From: Cupriavidus numazuensis
Lineage (GTDB): Bacteria > Pseudomonadota > Gammaproteobacteria > Burkholderiales > Burkholderiaceae
Direction: 5' to 3'
DNA: 58,689 nucleotides
Assembly: GCF_905397435.1 (NCBI RefSeq)
Contig: NZ_CAJPVI010000057.1
Coordinates: 1-58,689, forward strand
Part shown: positions 1 to 7,616 of the stretch, in pieces
Layout of the letters: each line of letters begins with the position of its first letter
Position numbering within the stretch: the stretch's first letter is position 1
The notes under the pieces: model-generated
What the model saw: the letters and a program-made list of their open reading frames with translations, nothing else
Databases searched by the model: none
What the model was told of the DNA's origin: nothing
Position numbers and translations under genes: made by a program

Positions 1-926
1 GATCGCTCTGACGGCCGCATCCGGCGTTCGATCTTCAATGTTTAGACAGAACTGGCCGGACGCTTACCAGCGTCGGCCGAATGTAGGCCATATATCGCCA
101 TCGGCGTCTTGTTCCAGACAATCGATTCGGCGTGTTCGCGCAACAATTGGGTGTCTGAATCCGCGAGAAGAGCAGGGGGCATGCGGATTAGCCGGATTGA
201 AGCGCGACGTGCTTCGGCGGGTGGGAGACCACCGGCGACAGGGCGGAACATCGACGCCATACGCAGTAGCGATTCCGACGGGCGCGCAAATTGCCCACGC
301 TCCCGGCAGATATTGTGATATCTGCTGGTATCACGGCGCCGGTTGCTGGAAGCAATACTGCGGCGCGCGCGATTGGGGCTGCGGGGCGAAAATGGGCGGC
401 TGCCTGCGCGTGCCGAGCATCCGTCATGCAGTCGGCTCTTCGCGACCCTCAGCGGTCGATCGCTTTGTCTGACTACCTTTGTCACGTACCCAATTTACAG
501 GGGGAAATCACTCTATGCACGTGACTTAGGTCCTTTCGATCGCAGTAAATTGCCACTTTTGCTCAAGTGCGAGAAGGTAGATTTTGAGCTATCTTCGGAG
601 CCAAGCTCAAGATTCATGGTCAGCTATTGGATCTACGCTATTACCTGCGATGGTACACCCCTGATGAGCGACACAGACACAGTGAACTATCTCCACGCCC
701 AAGCACGTGTGACCGGCCAATGAGGAAGGTATAGACGGCGTATTAGCGTGAGCGTGCGAGCGATGTGACGATACAAGCCGTGCGCCATTCCTGGTCCAAA
801 CCCTCGACCGCGTATATACGTGAGTGCTTCGAAGCGACCATTTTGAACGATTTAGCTTTTCGCGTCGAACGGCTGCTCATGGCCGATACCAAGCGTCCGG
901 ATGTCGTCAGTTCCGATCCGGTGCGT
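1..926. other. Left-edge region with no supportable gene
   Basis: Several overlapping open frames exist on both strands, but none has a recognisable domain, a convincing ribosome binding site or consistent codon use. A frame open from the left edge ends in TAG at 43-45 and could be the last 14 codons of a gene entering the window; this cannot be tested here. About 500-720 is visibly richer in A+T than its surroundings and stays open in one plus frame up to a TGA at 721-723, which may be decayed coding DNA. I assign no function. Confidence 0.3.
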
Positions 927-1253
927 TCAACGATCCGACCGTTCGACGATGACCTCGCTGATCTGCAGCACCGGCGCGATGTCAGTGTAATTGGCGATGT
1001 CGCCCAGGATCTCGGCGCCGTGCTCCTGCATGGCCGCCTGGAAGGCTTCGGCCGAATCACAGATGAATGCGCACATCGCCACGAAGGCGGGAGGTGCACC
1101 TGATGCGCCGCCGGCCAGACCCTTTTCAACCGTGTAGTAGGCGCAGGCACTACCCAGCCTCGCCTTCACCATCGGCATGTGCCGGTCGCGATAGTAGGCG
1201 TGGTCGAAGCGGGCGCCTTCGGTGTACGGATACATCACGTTGACCTTGATCAT
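927..1253 (-). CDS. EthD family protein
   Basis: A 108-residue protein of the EthD / dimeric alpha-beta barrel type. The N-terminus (MIKVNVMYPY) followed by YYRDRHMPMVKARLG is the classic EthD signature, in which a short strand leads into a Y-x-x-x-H-x-P-x-V segment. The family is named after a small protein required for ethyl tert-butyl ether degradation by a cytochrome P450 system; members are small cytoplasmic proteins, some of them decarboxylases, cyclases or helper proteins. The ATG at 1253 is chosen because AGGAGAA lies just upstream. No P450 or partner gene is adjacent, so the substrate is unknown. Family call good, role unknown. Confidence 0.85.
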   Translation of the reverse strand: MIKVNVMYPYTEGARFDHAYYRDRHMPMVKARLGSACAYYTVEKGLAGGASGAPPAFVAMCAFICDSAEAFQAAMQEHGAEILGDIANYTDIAPVLQISEVIVERSDR

Positions 1254-1663
1254 GGTGTTCTCCTGACTTTGCACTGACTGAGATTTCGGGCGTTAGAGCG
1301 CCGTTCATGCATGGCGAGCGGTTCAATGGCGGGCGCGTTCCCCCTTCCTGGGCGACAGCATGAGGAGTACGACGGACAAAGGATTCATCACGATGACTCT
1401 TCTCAGCATCCGAGATTCTTCCTCCTCACTCAGAGAGTGCAGTGTAGCCGGTGGGCGGGCGACGTGGTGGGTAACTCGGCCATGCCGTCGAGTGGCGGCA
1501 TATGGCGGGGTACGGCCCTCCGTTCTTCCGAGGTGTACGGCAGAGAATCAGCCAACGCGCTCGTTCAATGGAATCGAAGAAATCGAAGCCAGCCGGCAGG
1601 CAGCCTCCACATGATTGTGGATGCTCTGGATGTAACAGTTCCCCGCAGCAGGCAGTCGACTGG
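1254..1663. other. Intergenic stretch, nothing recognised
   Basis: About 410 bases between the EthD gene, which is transcribed leftwards from 1253, and the end of the DUF5995 gene. It should contain the EthD promoter, but no clear -35/-10 pair, hairpin with a T-run or conserved frame could be picked out. Short overlapping frames here look like chance frames in GC-rich DNA. Confidence 0.4.
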
Positions 1664-2482
1664 CTAGCTGACCGGCTGGCCCCCTGAAGCCGCCTCAATT
1701 TCCGTGCGGGCGTGCGCAGCCTCCGCGTCAAGCAGGTCGATGATGCCGACGATGCCGCGCAACTCGCCCATCCGCACGGTGGCCAGCGCCAACCCCAACA
1801 CCGGCCCGGGCGAGATGATATGCCGCCCGATCTCCGCCACGCGATGATCTCTTTGCTCGATCAGCCCGCCCTGAGTGTTGCCGGCGGCGCGCAAGGCCAG
1901 GGCGAAATCCCATGCCTCGGCCCGCGCCTGCACCAGGGCGGCGCCGATCAGTTTCTCGTCCAGCCTGCCGGCCAGCCAGTCGAGAAGGTGCAGCAGCGGC
2001 CAGATCCTGGCCAGCCGGGTCTCGATCTCGTCTACCATCTGGATCAGCAAGTCGTTGATCCGGTCGAAATCTGCCCTGGGCAGCGGGTACTCGTCGAGTG
2101 TGCGGGCCGCGGCGAGGCCCAGGTCAAGGTTGATATGGGCATTGATGCCGAGGAGCAGGTGCTGCGATACGGTTGGCCTCCAGCGCCCGGCGGCGTCGAA
2201 GGCAACTTGCCAGGAACGGGTGACCGGGGCGCCGTCGAGATGGCCTGCCAGCGCGTCGAAGTAGCGACAGGCAAAGAGCACCAGCAGGCGCTCAGCCGCT
2301 TGCGGCTGCTCGAAGGCTCCAAGGTCCAGTGCATTCCGCGCGCGCAACGTGACGCCGCGATAGAGCGCCGCGAAATACCCGAGCCTGCTGCGGTGCCGCC
2401 GCGCCCAGGTGAGGATGGCATCGAAGCGCGCGACGACTTCCGCGCTGTCCGCCGGAGGGGCCGCACCGAACTCCGCGCTCAT
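1664..2482 (-). CDS. DUF5995 family protein
   Basis: A 272-residue, probably all-helical soluble protein. It matches my memory of the DUF5995 family: an early Y-x-x-L-Y-R-x-V-T segment (about residues 38-45), an F-A-C-R-Y-F-D-A-L segment, and the central G-I-N-A-H-I-N-L-D-L-G motif with histidine and asparagine residues that could bind a ligand or metal. No signal peptide or membrane segment is visible. Its start codon overlaps the stop of the upstream von Willebrand A gene (ATGA at 2479-2482), so the two are co-transcribed and probably translationally coupled. The biochemical function of the family is not established to my knowledge. Confidence 0.7.
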   Translation of the reverse strand: MSAEFGAAPPADSAEVVARFDAILTWARRHRSRLGYFAALYRGVTLRARNALDLGAFEQPQAAERLLVLFACRYFDALAGHLDGAPVTRSWQVAFDAAGRWRPTVSQHLLLGINAHINLDLGLAAARTLDEYPLPRADFDRINDLLIQMVDEIETRLARIWPLLHLLDWLAGRLDEKLIGAALVQARAEAWDFALALRAAGNTQGGLIEQRDHRVAEIGRHIISPGPVLGLALATVRMGELRGIVGIIDLLDAEAAHARTEIEAASGGQPVS

Positions 2483-4338
2483 TCGCTTACCGTAATGCTG
2501 GCAAGCCTGCCCTGTTCATCGAGGGTGATCTCGACGGCTGCGTTGGTGTCGCGCGCCTTCTCCAGCAGGTGCTGCAGGCGCTCGTCGTGGCGCGGCACGG
2601 CAAGCTCGCGATCCGCGTCCAGCAGGGCGGCGACCAGACGGCCACGGGCGTCGAAGCGCAATGCCCTGATGAAGCCGGTCATCGGGCGCTGCCCGTCTCC
2701 TGCCTGCTGCCCCTCGACGACGATGCCGCCCAGGGTCTCGGCGTCGGGCTGGAAGGTCAGCACCTCGCGCGTACCAGAGAAGGCATTGCCGGCGACGATG
2801 ATCTCGGCGATGGCTGCGATCGGGGTGAGGACCCTGAAGCGTCTTACGTCGATGCCCGTCCCGAACGAGATCTGGGTTGCAGCAGTGAACTCCGCATCGC
2901 TGATCGTCACATTGACCGTGTACCTTTGGCCCGGCCGGTAGTGATCCGGACTGACCGCAAGACGCGGCTCGTGCGGGCGTCCCACCTGGACCGACGTGAA
3001 CTCCATGCGTTCGACCTTGCGCCTGCCCTCAAGCAGCCCATGCAGCTCAACCCGCAGCGGTGCCCGGCCGGGCACGGGAAAGTCCGCCTTGGCGGCAAGA
3101 GTGCCATCGCTCTGCAGTGCCATCGGCCATGAGCGGCCCCTGAAATCGCTCAGCACTGCCTGAAATTTGCCTTCCGCGATGTTGTTCTTGTACATGGGTG
3201 TCGCGGTGACGATGCTGGTGTCGTGCGGCTTGAGCAGGTAGGGATCGACCCGCAGCAGCAGATCGAACTCCGGGCAGACCGAGCGCGCCATCAGGTTCAT
3301 GCGCAGCGGCCGGAATTGCGGATCGCCCGCGACATGCACGCGCCACGTACCGGATTCCGGCGCGGGGATGTGCAGTGCGGTCATCCATCCCACCCCGATT
3401 TCAAAGGCACCGTTCAGCCCATTGCGATACGAAGTGCCGGAGGGCGACCGGGCCTCGATCGAGGGCCGCCCGGGATGATGCCAAGTCAGGCCCAGCAACA
3501 ACTCCTGTGTGATGTCGTCGACGTCCACCTCGAAAAACTCTTCGTTGCGGCGCCGTGTCCTGCCGTCGGCACCTTCGGGCACCAGCGCAGGCAGGCTGAA
3601 CTGTTCCCACAGCAGCCTGGACGGTGGCCGCGACAGCGGGCGCAAGGGCAGGATGCCATTGTTGTTGACGACCTTCATCGAATTGGTCATCAGCGCCGCG
3701 GAGGTGTCGGCCGCGTATTGTGGCGTGGCGCTGATCGTCTTGACGGTACTGCCGGCAGGCAACGCTTCCGCGACCAGGTCGGTGAGCGTCATGTTGAGCA
3801 GATCCGAACCGATGCCCTGCGCATTAAGGGCGATAGCGTTGCCATTCAGCAGCGTCGCGAAGTCGACGCCCTGCTCGGCTTCGTAGCCGTTCTGGGTCAA
3901 CAGGCCGCTGTGCTCGATCGTCTGGTTGCCGTCGGTGAACAGCACGATTTTCTTTGCGTACCCAGGGGGAAACAGCAGCGGCGGATTGGCGACCATGTAG
4001 TCCGCGACGGTACGCACCGCGCGGAAGATGTCTGTCATGTGGCCGACCGCGCCCTGAACCACGACCTCGTTTTCGATCAAGGTGACCAGGGTCTTCAGGC
4101 CCGCGGTACTTCCCACAGGGAAATTCACCTGGGCAAACAGGGAACTGGTTTGTGTGGCGAAGTACCAGAGCGAGACTGCCCAGGTGTCGCCATCGGTTGT
4201 GGTCTTGTTCTGGATCTCATCGATGATGTACTGCACCGATTGCGAGGCTTCGACGATCTTGTCCAGGGATGAGCCGTTGCCGGCGGAGTGATACATCGAG
4301 CCCGATGCATCGATAACGATTGCGAGCTGCTTGGCCAT
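2479..4338 (-). CDS. von Willebrand factor A domain protein
   Basis: A 619-residue protein that opens directly with a VWA domain (about residues 4-215). The metal-ion-dependent adhesion site is complete in outline: D10-A-S12-G-S14, a later threonine in G-H-M-T-D, and an aspartate in the F-T-D-G-N strand. The remaining ~400 residues look beta-rich, with segments such as GTSYRNGLNGAFEIGVGW and ESGTWRVHVAGD that resemble pre-peptidase C-terminal or immunoglobulin-like folds. There is no signal peptide, so it is probably cytoplasmic or exported by an unknown route. It is the first gene of a two-gene operon with the DUF5995 gene. A role in binding another protein via Mg2+ is likely, but the partner is unknown. 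Confidence 0.85.
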   Translation of the reverse strand: MAKQLAIVIDASGSMYHSAGNGSSLDKIVEASQSVQYIIDEIQNKTTTDGDTWAVSLWYFATQTSSLFAQVNFPVGSTAGLKTLVTLIENEVVVQGAVGHMTDIFRAVRTVADYMVANPPLLFPPGYAKKIVLFTDGNQTIEHSGLLTQNGYEAEQGVDFATLLNGNAIALNAQGIGSDLLNMTLTDLVAEALPAGSTVKTISATPQYAADTSAALMTNSMKVVNNNGILPLRPLSRPPSRLLWEQFSLPALVPEGADGRTRRRNEEFFEVDVDDITQELLLGLTWHHPGRPSIEARSPSGTSYRNGLNGAFEIGVGWMTALHIPAPESGTWRVHVAGDPQFRPLRMNLMARSVCPEFDLLLRVDPYLLKPHDTSIVTATPMYKNNIAEGKFQAVLSDFRGRSWPMALQSDGTLAAKADFPVPGRAPLRVELHGLLEGRRKVERMEFTSVQVGRPHEPRLAVSPDHYRPGQRYTVNVTISDAEFTAATQISFGTGIDVRRFRVLTPIAAIAEIIVAGNAFSGTREVLTFQPDAETLGGIVVEGQQAGDGQRPMTGFIRALRFDARGRLVAALLDADRELAVPRHDERLQHLLEKARDTNAAVEITLDEQGRLASITVSE

Positions 4339-5131
4339 GCCGGTGCTCCTGTTCGGATGGATGGGCGCTTGCGCGATGGTCAGGCTGCGGTCGAGCCCCA
4401 GTAGTTATAGTTCATCGTGGGGGGCTTCGTGGGGCGGATGGCGAGGTTTGCGTTGAGCGGGTCCGGGGAAGTAAAAATCGTGTAGATCTCATGTGAACAG
4501 GCGGCAGATCGCATGCCTGCGCAGCCTGCGATAGGGTTCTCATCATATGGACACGCAGATGCTGCTGCGAACCCTGTTGGCCGTGGAATCGCTCGTAGCG
4601 CTGCGCCGCTTCAAATTCGCGTTGCGCTGAGATGGATATACAGGCGTCTCGTTCCTGAAAAGGGAAACGCGAATCCCTATGGAACTCGACATAACCTCTA
4701 CTTCGCTTGCTTGCCGGGAACGCACACGCGAAGGCAATCGACTTTCCGCTTCCGGCAGCAAAAAAAACGAGGGCCTACGAGTTGAAGTAACTATCGTGGC
4801 GGCAGAAGGAAACGAGGCTGTATCGGGGAGTCAAACACGTTGCGATCGTTTTCCGAACCGCACGTGGAGCCCTTGATGCAGTTGCGTGAAGTGTTATGCG
4901 CGTGCGTACTCTTACGAACGCTGGGGATCCGGCTGCGGTCGTATGATGTGAGGCGCTGAAGCTCAGTGAATGGCCGGTCTACGCCCGCTGCCCACAGCCT
5001 GGGTGCGGCCGCTCTGACCGACCCGCTTCTTGCATTAAAAGTATTTAATATCACATATGTATTAAATTTATTACAGGCCTCCTGCGAGATCGTCCCCGTT
5101 AGACTGGCGCGCATACCTGAGAGGAGTCACG
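4339..5131. other. Long intergenic region, no supportable gene
   Basis: Nearly 800 bases between two divergently oriented units. Small frames on both strands (for example 4513-4785) have no recognisable domain and no good ribosome binding site. Composition is uneven: 4630-4780 is less GC-rich, and 5030-5085 is strongly A+T-rich and holds an inverted repeat. This fits a promoter region combined with decayed or acquired DNA, but no mobile element could be identified. Confidence 0.35.
5043..5067. repeat. A+T-rich inverted repeat upstream of small gene
   Basis: Perfect 8-base arms ATTTAATA (5043-5050) and TATTAAAT (5060-5067) flank a 9-base spacer inside the most A+T-rich stretch of the window. 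It lies about 65 bases upstream of the start of the small gene at 5132, so it could be an operator or promoter-associated site. It might also mark the edge of acquired DNA. The function is inference only. Confidence 0.5.
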
Positions 5132-5341
5132 ATGGACCCAGATGATGTATTGCGCGAGTTCGAGCGCCTGGCGCTGGATGAAAAGATCGAGCTGGACGTG
5201 GACGACGCCATCGCCGGCCTGGCGGTGCTGCTCGCTGATCCGGCCGTACAAGGAAAGGAGCGAGCCCTGCTGACCGAGGTGGGCGCCACGCTCTACAGAC
5301 TGGGTCTGAATGAGCGGGTAATCGCGGCGCGCAAGCACTGA
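5132..5341 (+). CDS. Small hypothetical protein
   Basis: A 69-residue acidic, helix-rich protein starting MDPDDVLREF. The ATG is preceded by GAGAGGAGTCACG, a good ribosome binding site at suitable spacing, and the composition looks like a real soluble protein rather than a chance frame. I do not recognise the family. It lies downstream of an A+T-rich promoter-like stretch and 178 bases before the DUF1643 gene on the same strand; the two may form one acquired islet. Confidence 0.55.
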   Translation: MDPDDVLREFERLALDEKIELDVDDAIAGLAVLLADPAVQGKERALLTEVGATLYRLGLNERVIAARKH

Positions 5342-5519
5342 GGAGCGATCGCGCGGAGGAGCTAGAGCGGCGCGAGCTGACCAGCCATCCACGGAAGTTC
5401 GCGTTTGCGAGGCGGCGCGGCGTCCACCGTGGACGAAGTCCGCGCCTGGATGAGCGCTACCGGGCGGGCATTCGAGCATGCGGTTCGCGACTTTGGGTCG
5501 CACCCAAGGGTGGGCGGAA

Positions 5520-6023
5520 ATGTCCGACGGATACGTGAAGAGCGCCACGATTTCCAACTGCGGCACGTACCGCTACCACCTGGCGCGAGAATGGAGCACC
5601 GACAAACCCATGCTGTTCGTGATGCTCAACCCGAGCACGGCAGACGCCGGCGAGGACGATCCGACCATCCGAAAGTGTCTGGGGTTTGCCACGCGCAACG
5701 GCTGCGGCTCCATCCAGGTGGTCAACCTGTTTGCCTATCGCGCCACCTACCCGCGCGACCTGAAGCGCGCCGGCTATCCGGTAGGCCCGAAGAACCTTGC
5801 CACCATCCGTCGCGCCGCTCTGGACGTAGCGGCACGAGGCGGCCTGGTTGTCTGCGCCTGGGGCAGCAACGGGCGTGGCCTTGCCATGGTCGCCATCGTA
5901 AAGGCGCTACTGCGCGACGCCGGCGTGAAGCTGCATGCGTTGGACCTGCTCGCGGACGGCACGCCGGGACACCCGTTGCCGCTGGCCTATACATGCCAAC
6001 TGCTGGAGCTGCCCAATGATTGA
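5520..6023 (+). CDS. DUF1643 domain protein
   Basis: A 167-residue protein matching DUF1643 along its length. Landmarks are C-G-x-Y-R-Y-x-L near the N-terminus, then L-F-V-M-L-N-P-S-T-A-D with E-D-D-P-T-I-R-K-C, and V-V-N-L-F-A-Y-R-A-T, followed by a G-x-N region. DUF1643 proteins are small soluble proteins of unknown activity that are often found on accessory or mobile DNA. The ATG at 5520 is preferred because the domain begins soon after; an in-frame ATG at 5478 would add 14 residues. The stop coincides with the point where a truncated Bug gene on the other strand begins to be recognisable, so this gene may have arrived with the event that broke that gene. Confidence 0.85.
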   Translation: MSDGYVKSATISNCGTYRYHLAREWSTDKPMLFVMLNPSTADAGEDDPTIRKCLGFATRNGCGSIQVVNLFAYRATYPRDLKRAGYPVGPKNLATIRRAALDVAARGGLVVCAWGSNGRGLAMVAIVKALLRDAGVKLHALDLLADGTPGHPLPLAYTCQLLELPND

Positions 6024-6174
6024 AGCCAGGTCCTGCAGCATGGGGGCCTCTCCCCTGTAGGCGACCGGTGTCACGTTGATCTTCTTTGTCTGTGCGAGAT
6101 ATGCGCTGATCAGGTGGGCATGGGAGCCGTTGCCCCAGTTGCCGAACGCAGGCGGCAAGCAGGCGCCTGATCAT
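6024..6174 (-). pseudogene. Remnant of a Bug/TctC receptor gene
   Basis: A ghost of a gene related to the intact receptor immediately upstream (6283-7281). It retains a start (ATG at 6174, preceded by AAGGAAAC) and the first signal-peptide codons MIRRLLAAC. It then jumps, at about 6141-6155 and out of frame, to a piece reading FGNWGNGSHAHLISAYL and ending PMLQDLAS. That piece matches FGNWGPGSYAHLIATYL...PMLQDVAG of the intact paralogue, where the two segments are separated by roughly 150 residues. The remnant is also cut off at its 3' end next to the DUF1643 stop. It therefore shows an internal deletion with frameshift plus a 3' truncation, and cannot make a receptor. Confidence 0.8.
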
Positions 6175-6282
6175 GGAAGTTTCCTTGTCTTCGGGCCGGA
6201 GCCCTGTCTGGTGTGGACCGGAATGTCCCCGGCCCGGAGGGGCTGTCGAACGGCAGGGAGAAAGGCCCCCTGCATGCATCGG

Positions 6283-7281
6283 TCAGTCGAGCCTGGCTCC
6301 GCTTATCTTCACCAGCCGTTCTTGCACCGGATACATCTCGTCATAGTGCTTGCGCGCGGCGGCGGCACCCTTACCGATGGCGTACAGGCCGAGCGGTTGC
6401 AGGCGTGCACGGAACTTCGGGTTGTCGATGGCGGCGCGTACCTCTTTCTCCAGGCGTTCCAGGATCGGCGCGGGCGTGCCGGTGGGGGCCATCATCAGTA
6501 GCAGGCCGGTCATGTCGTACTCGGGCTCCGACAGGCCCTGCTCGGCGAGCGTCGGGACGCTGGCCAGGCTGGGCAGGCGCTTGCCACCCGTAACCGCGAT
6601 GGCGCGCAGGCGTCCGTTCTGCAGGTACGGCTGGGCTGCGATCAGCGTGCTGACGGCGACGTTGACGTTGCCGCCTGCCACGTCCTGCAGCATGGGCGAT
6701 TCGCCCTTGTAGGAGATCGGCGTGACGCCGATCTTCTTCGACTTGCCGAGGTAGGTGGCGATGAGGTGCGCGTACGAGCCGGGTCCCCAGTTGCCGAAGG
6801 TCAGCCCATGCCTGCCCCCGTAGGCAAGCAGTTCAGTGATGTTGGTGATCGGCAGCGCGGCGGGCACGGTCATCACCATGTCGCCGCCCGACACTTCCGT
6901 GATGAACGTGAGGTCGCGCACGGGGTCGTAGGGCAGCTTGCTGTAGAGGAACCGGTTGTTCAGCACGGCCTGCGGGAAGGTGAACAGAATCGTATAGCCG
7001 TCCGGCCGTGCCTTTGCCACCGCGGTGGTGCCGATGATGCCGCCGCCGCCGGGCTTGTTTTCCACCACGACAGGCTGGCCCAGCCGCGTGGATAGGTCTT
7101 CGGCCAGGATGCGCGTGACGCTGTCGCTGGCGCCACCGGCGGATGCCGACAGCACGAAGGTGATAGGGCGGTTCGGGTAGGGGCCGTCGGCAGCGGCGTT
7201 GGCGGCGCCAGCTGCACTGGCGCCGGTTGCAGTGATGGCGCCGAGCACGAACGCGCAGGCGGCAAGCAACTTGGTTTGCAT
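6283..7281 (-). CDS. Bug family (TctC-like) periplasmic binding protein
   Basis: A 332-residue periplasmic receptor of the Bug / tripartite tricarboxylate transporter TctC family. It has a Sec signal peptide (about residues 1-24, ending AAG). Next come Y-P-N-R-P-I-T-F-V and the ligand-loop segment A-S-A-G-G-A-S-D, then G-Q-P-V-V-V-E-N-K-P-G-G-G-G and a D-G-Y-T-I strand. Family members bind carboxylates such as tricarboxylates, nicotinate, amino acids or aromatic acids. Length is typical (about 320-330). No TctA or TctB membrane subunit is in the window, so it must use a distant transporter or act as a sensor. The start is preceded by GGAGACAACGACCCC. Confidence 0.93.
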   Translation of the reverse strand: MQTKLLAACAFVLGAITATGASAAGAANAAADGPYPNRPITFVLSASAGGASDSVTRILAEDLSTRLGQPVVVENKPGGGGIIGTTAVAKARPDGYTILFTFPQAVLNNRFLYSKLPYDPVRDLTFITEVSGGDMVMTVPAALPITNITELLAYGGRHGLTFGNWGPGSYAHLIATYLGKSKKIGVTPISYKGESPMLQDVAGGNVNVAVSTLIAAQPYLQNGRLRAIAVTGGKRLPSLASVPTLAEQGLSEPEYDMTGLLLMMAPTGTPAPILERLEKEVRAAIDNPKFRARLQPLGLYAIGKGAAAARKHYDEMYPVQERLVKISGARLD

Positions 7282-7616
7282 GGGGTCGTTGTCTCCGTTG
7301 TCTCTGTCTTGTCTGTTTTTCCTCTTCGCCCTGCGTCATGGCGTTGCGCGAATGCCGGTGATGCAGGTCCGTCGGACGATCATGCGGTGTCATGGTCCGC
7401 CGTGATCCTCCTCGCAGGGGTGGGGTGGGGCGTCGTCCCCAACCTGCGCCCGCCTGGCGGAACCAGCCGGCGCGACACGGAAGCCGCGCCGGAGGCCGCT
7501 TTGCGGGGCAGTGCGGGAGCTCGACACGGGACCGCAGGGTGGGGATCCCGATTTACCCTGAATCGCGCTGGCGGGGACTTCCGGACATCCAGCGGGCGCG
7601 ATCACCCGTCGGTCCT
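7282..7616. other. Intergenic stretch between Bug gene and MalT-like regulator
   Basis: 335 bases upstream of the Bug gene and downstream of the regulator gene; both are transcribed leftwards. It should carry the Bug promoter. A polypyrimidine run at 7289-7325 corresponds on the minus strand to repeated GAGACA/AGACA units just before the start codon. No clear promoter, terminator or conserved frame was found. Confidence 0.35.

Noticed and set aside
1712..2941. A 409-codon plus-strand open frame
   Set aside because: It lies opposite the DUF5995 and VWA genes, has no domain and a composition typical of the antisense of GC-rich coding DNA.
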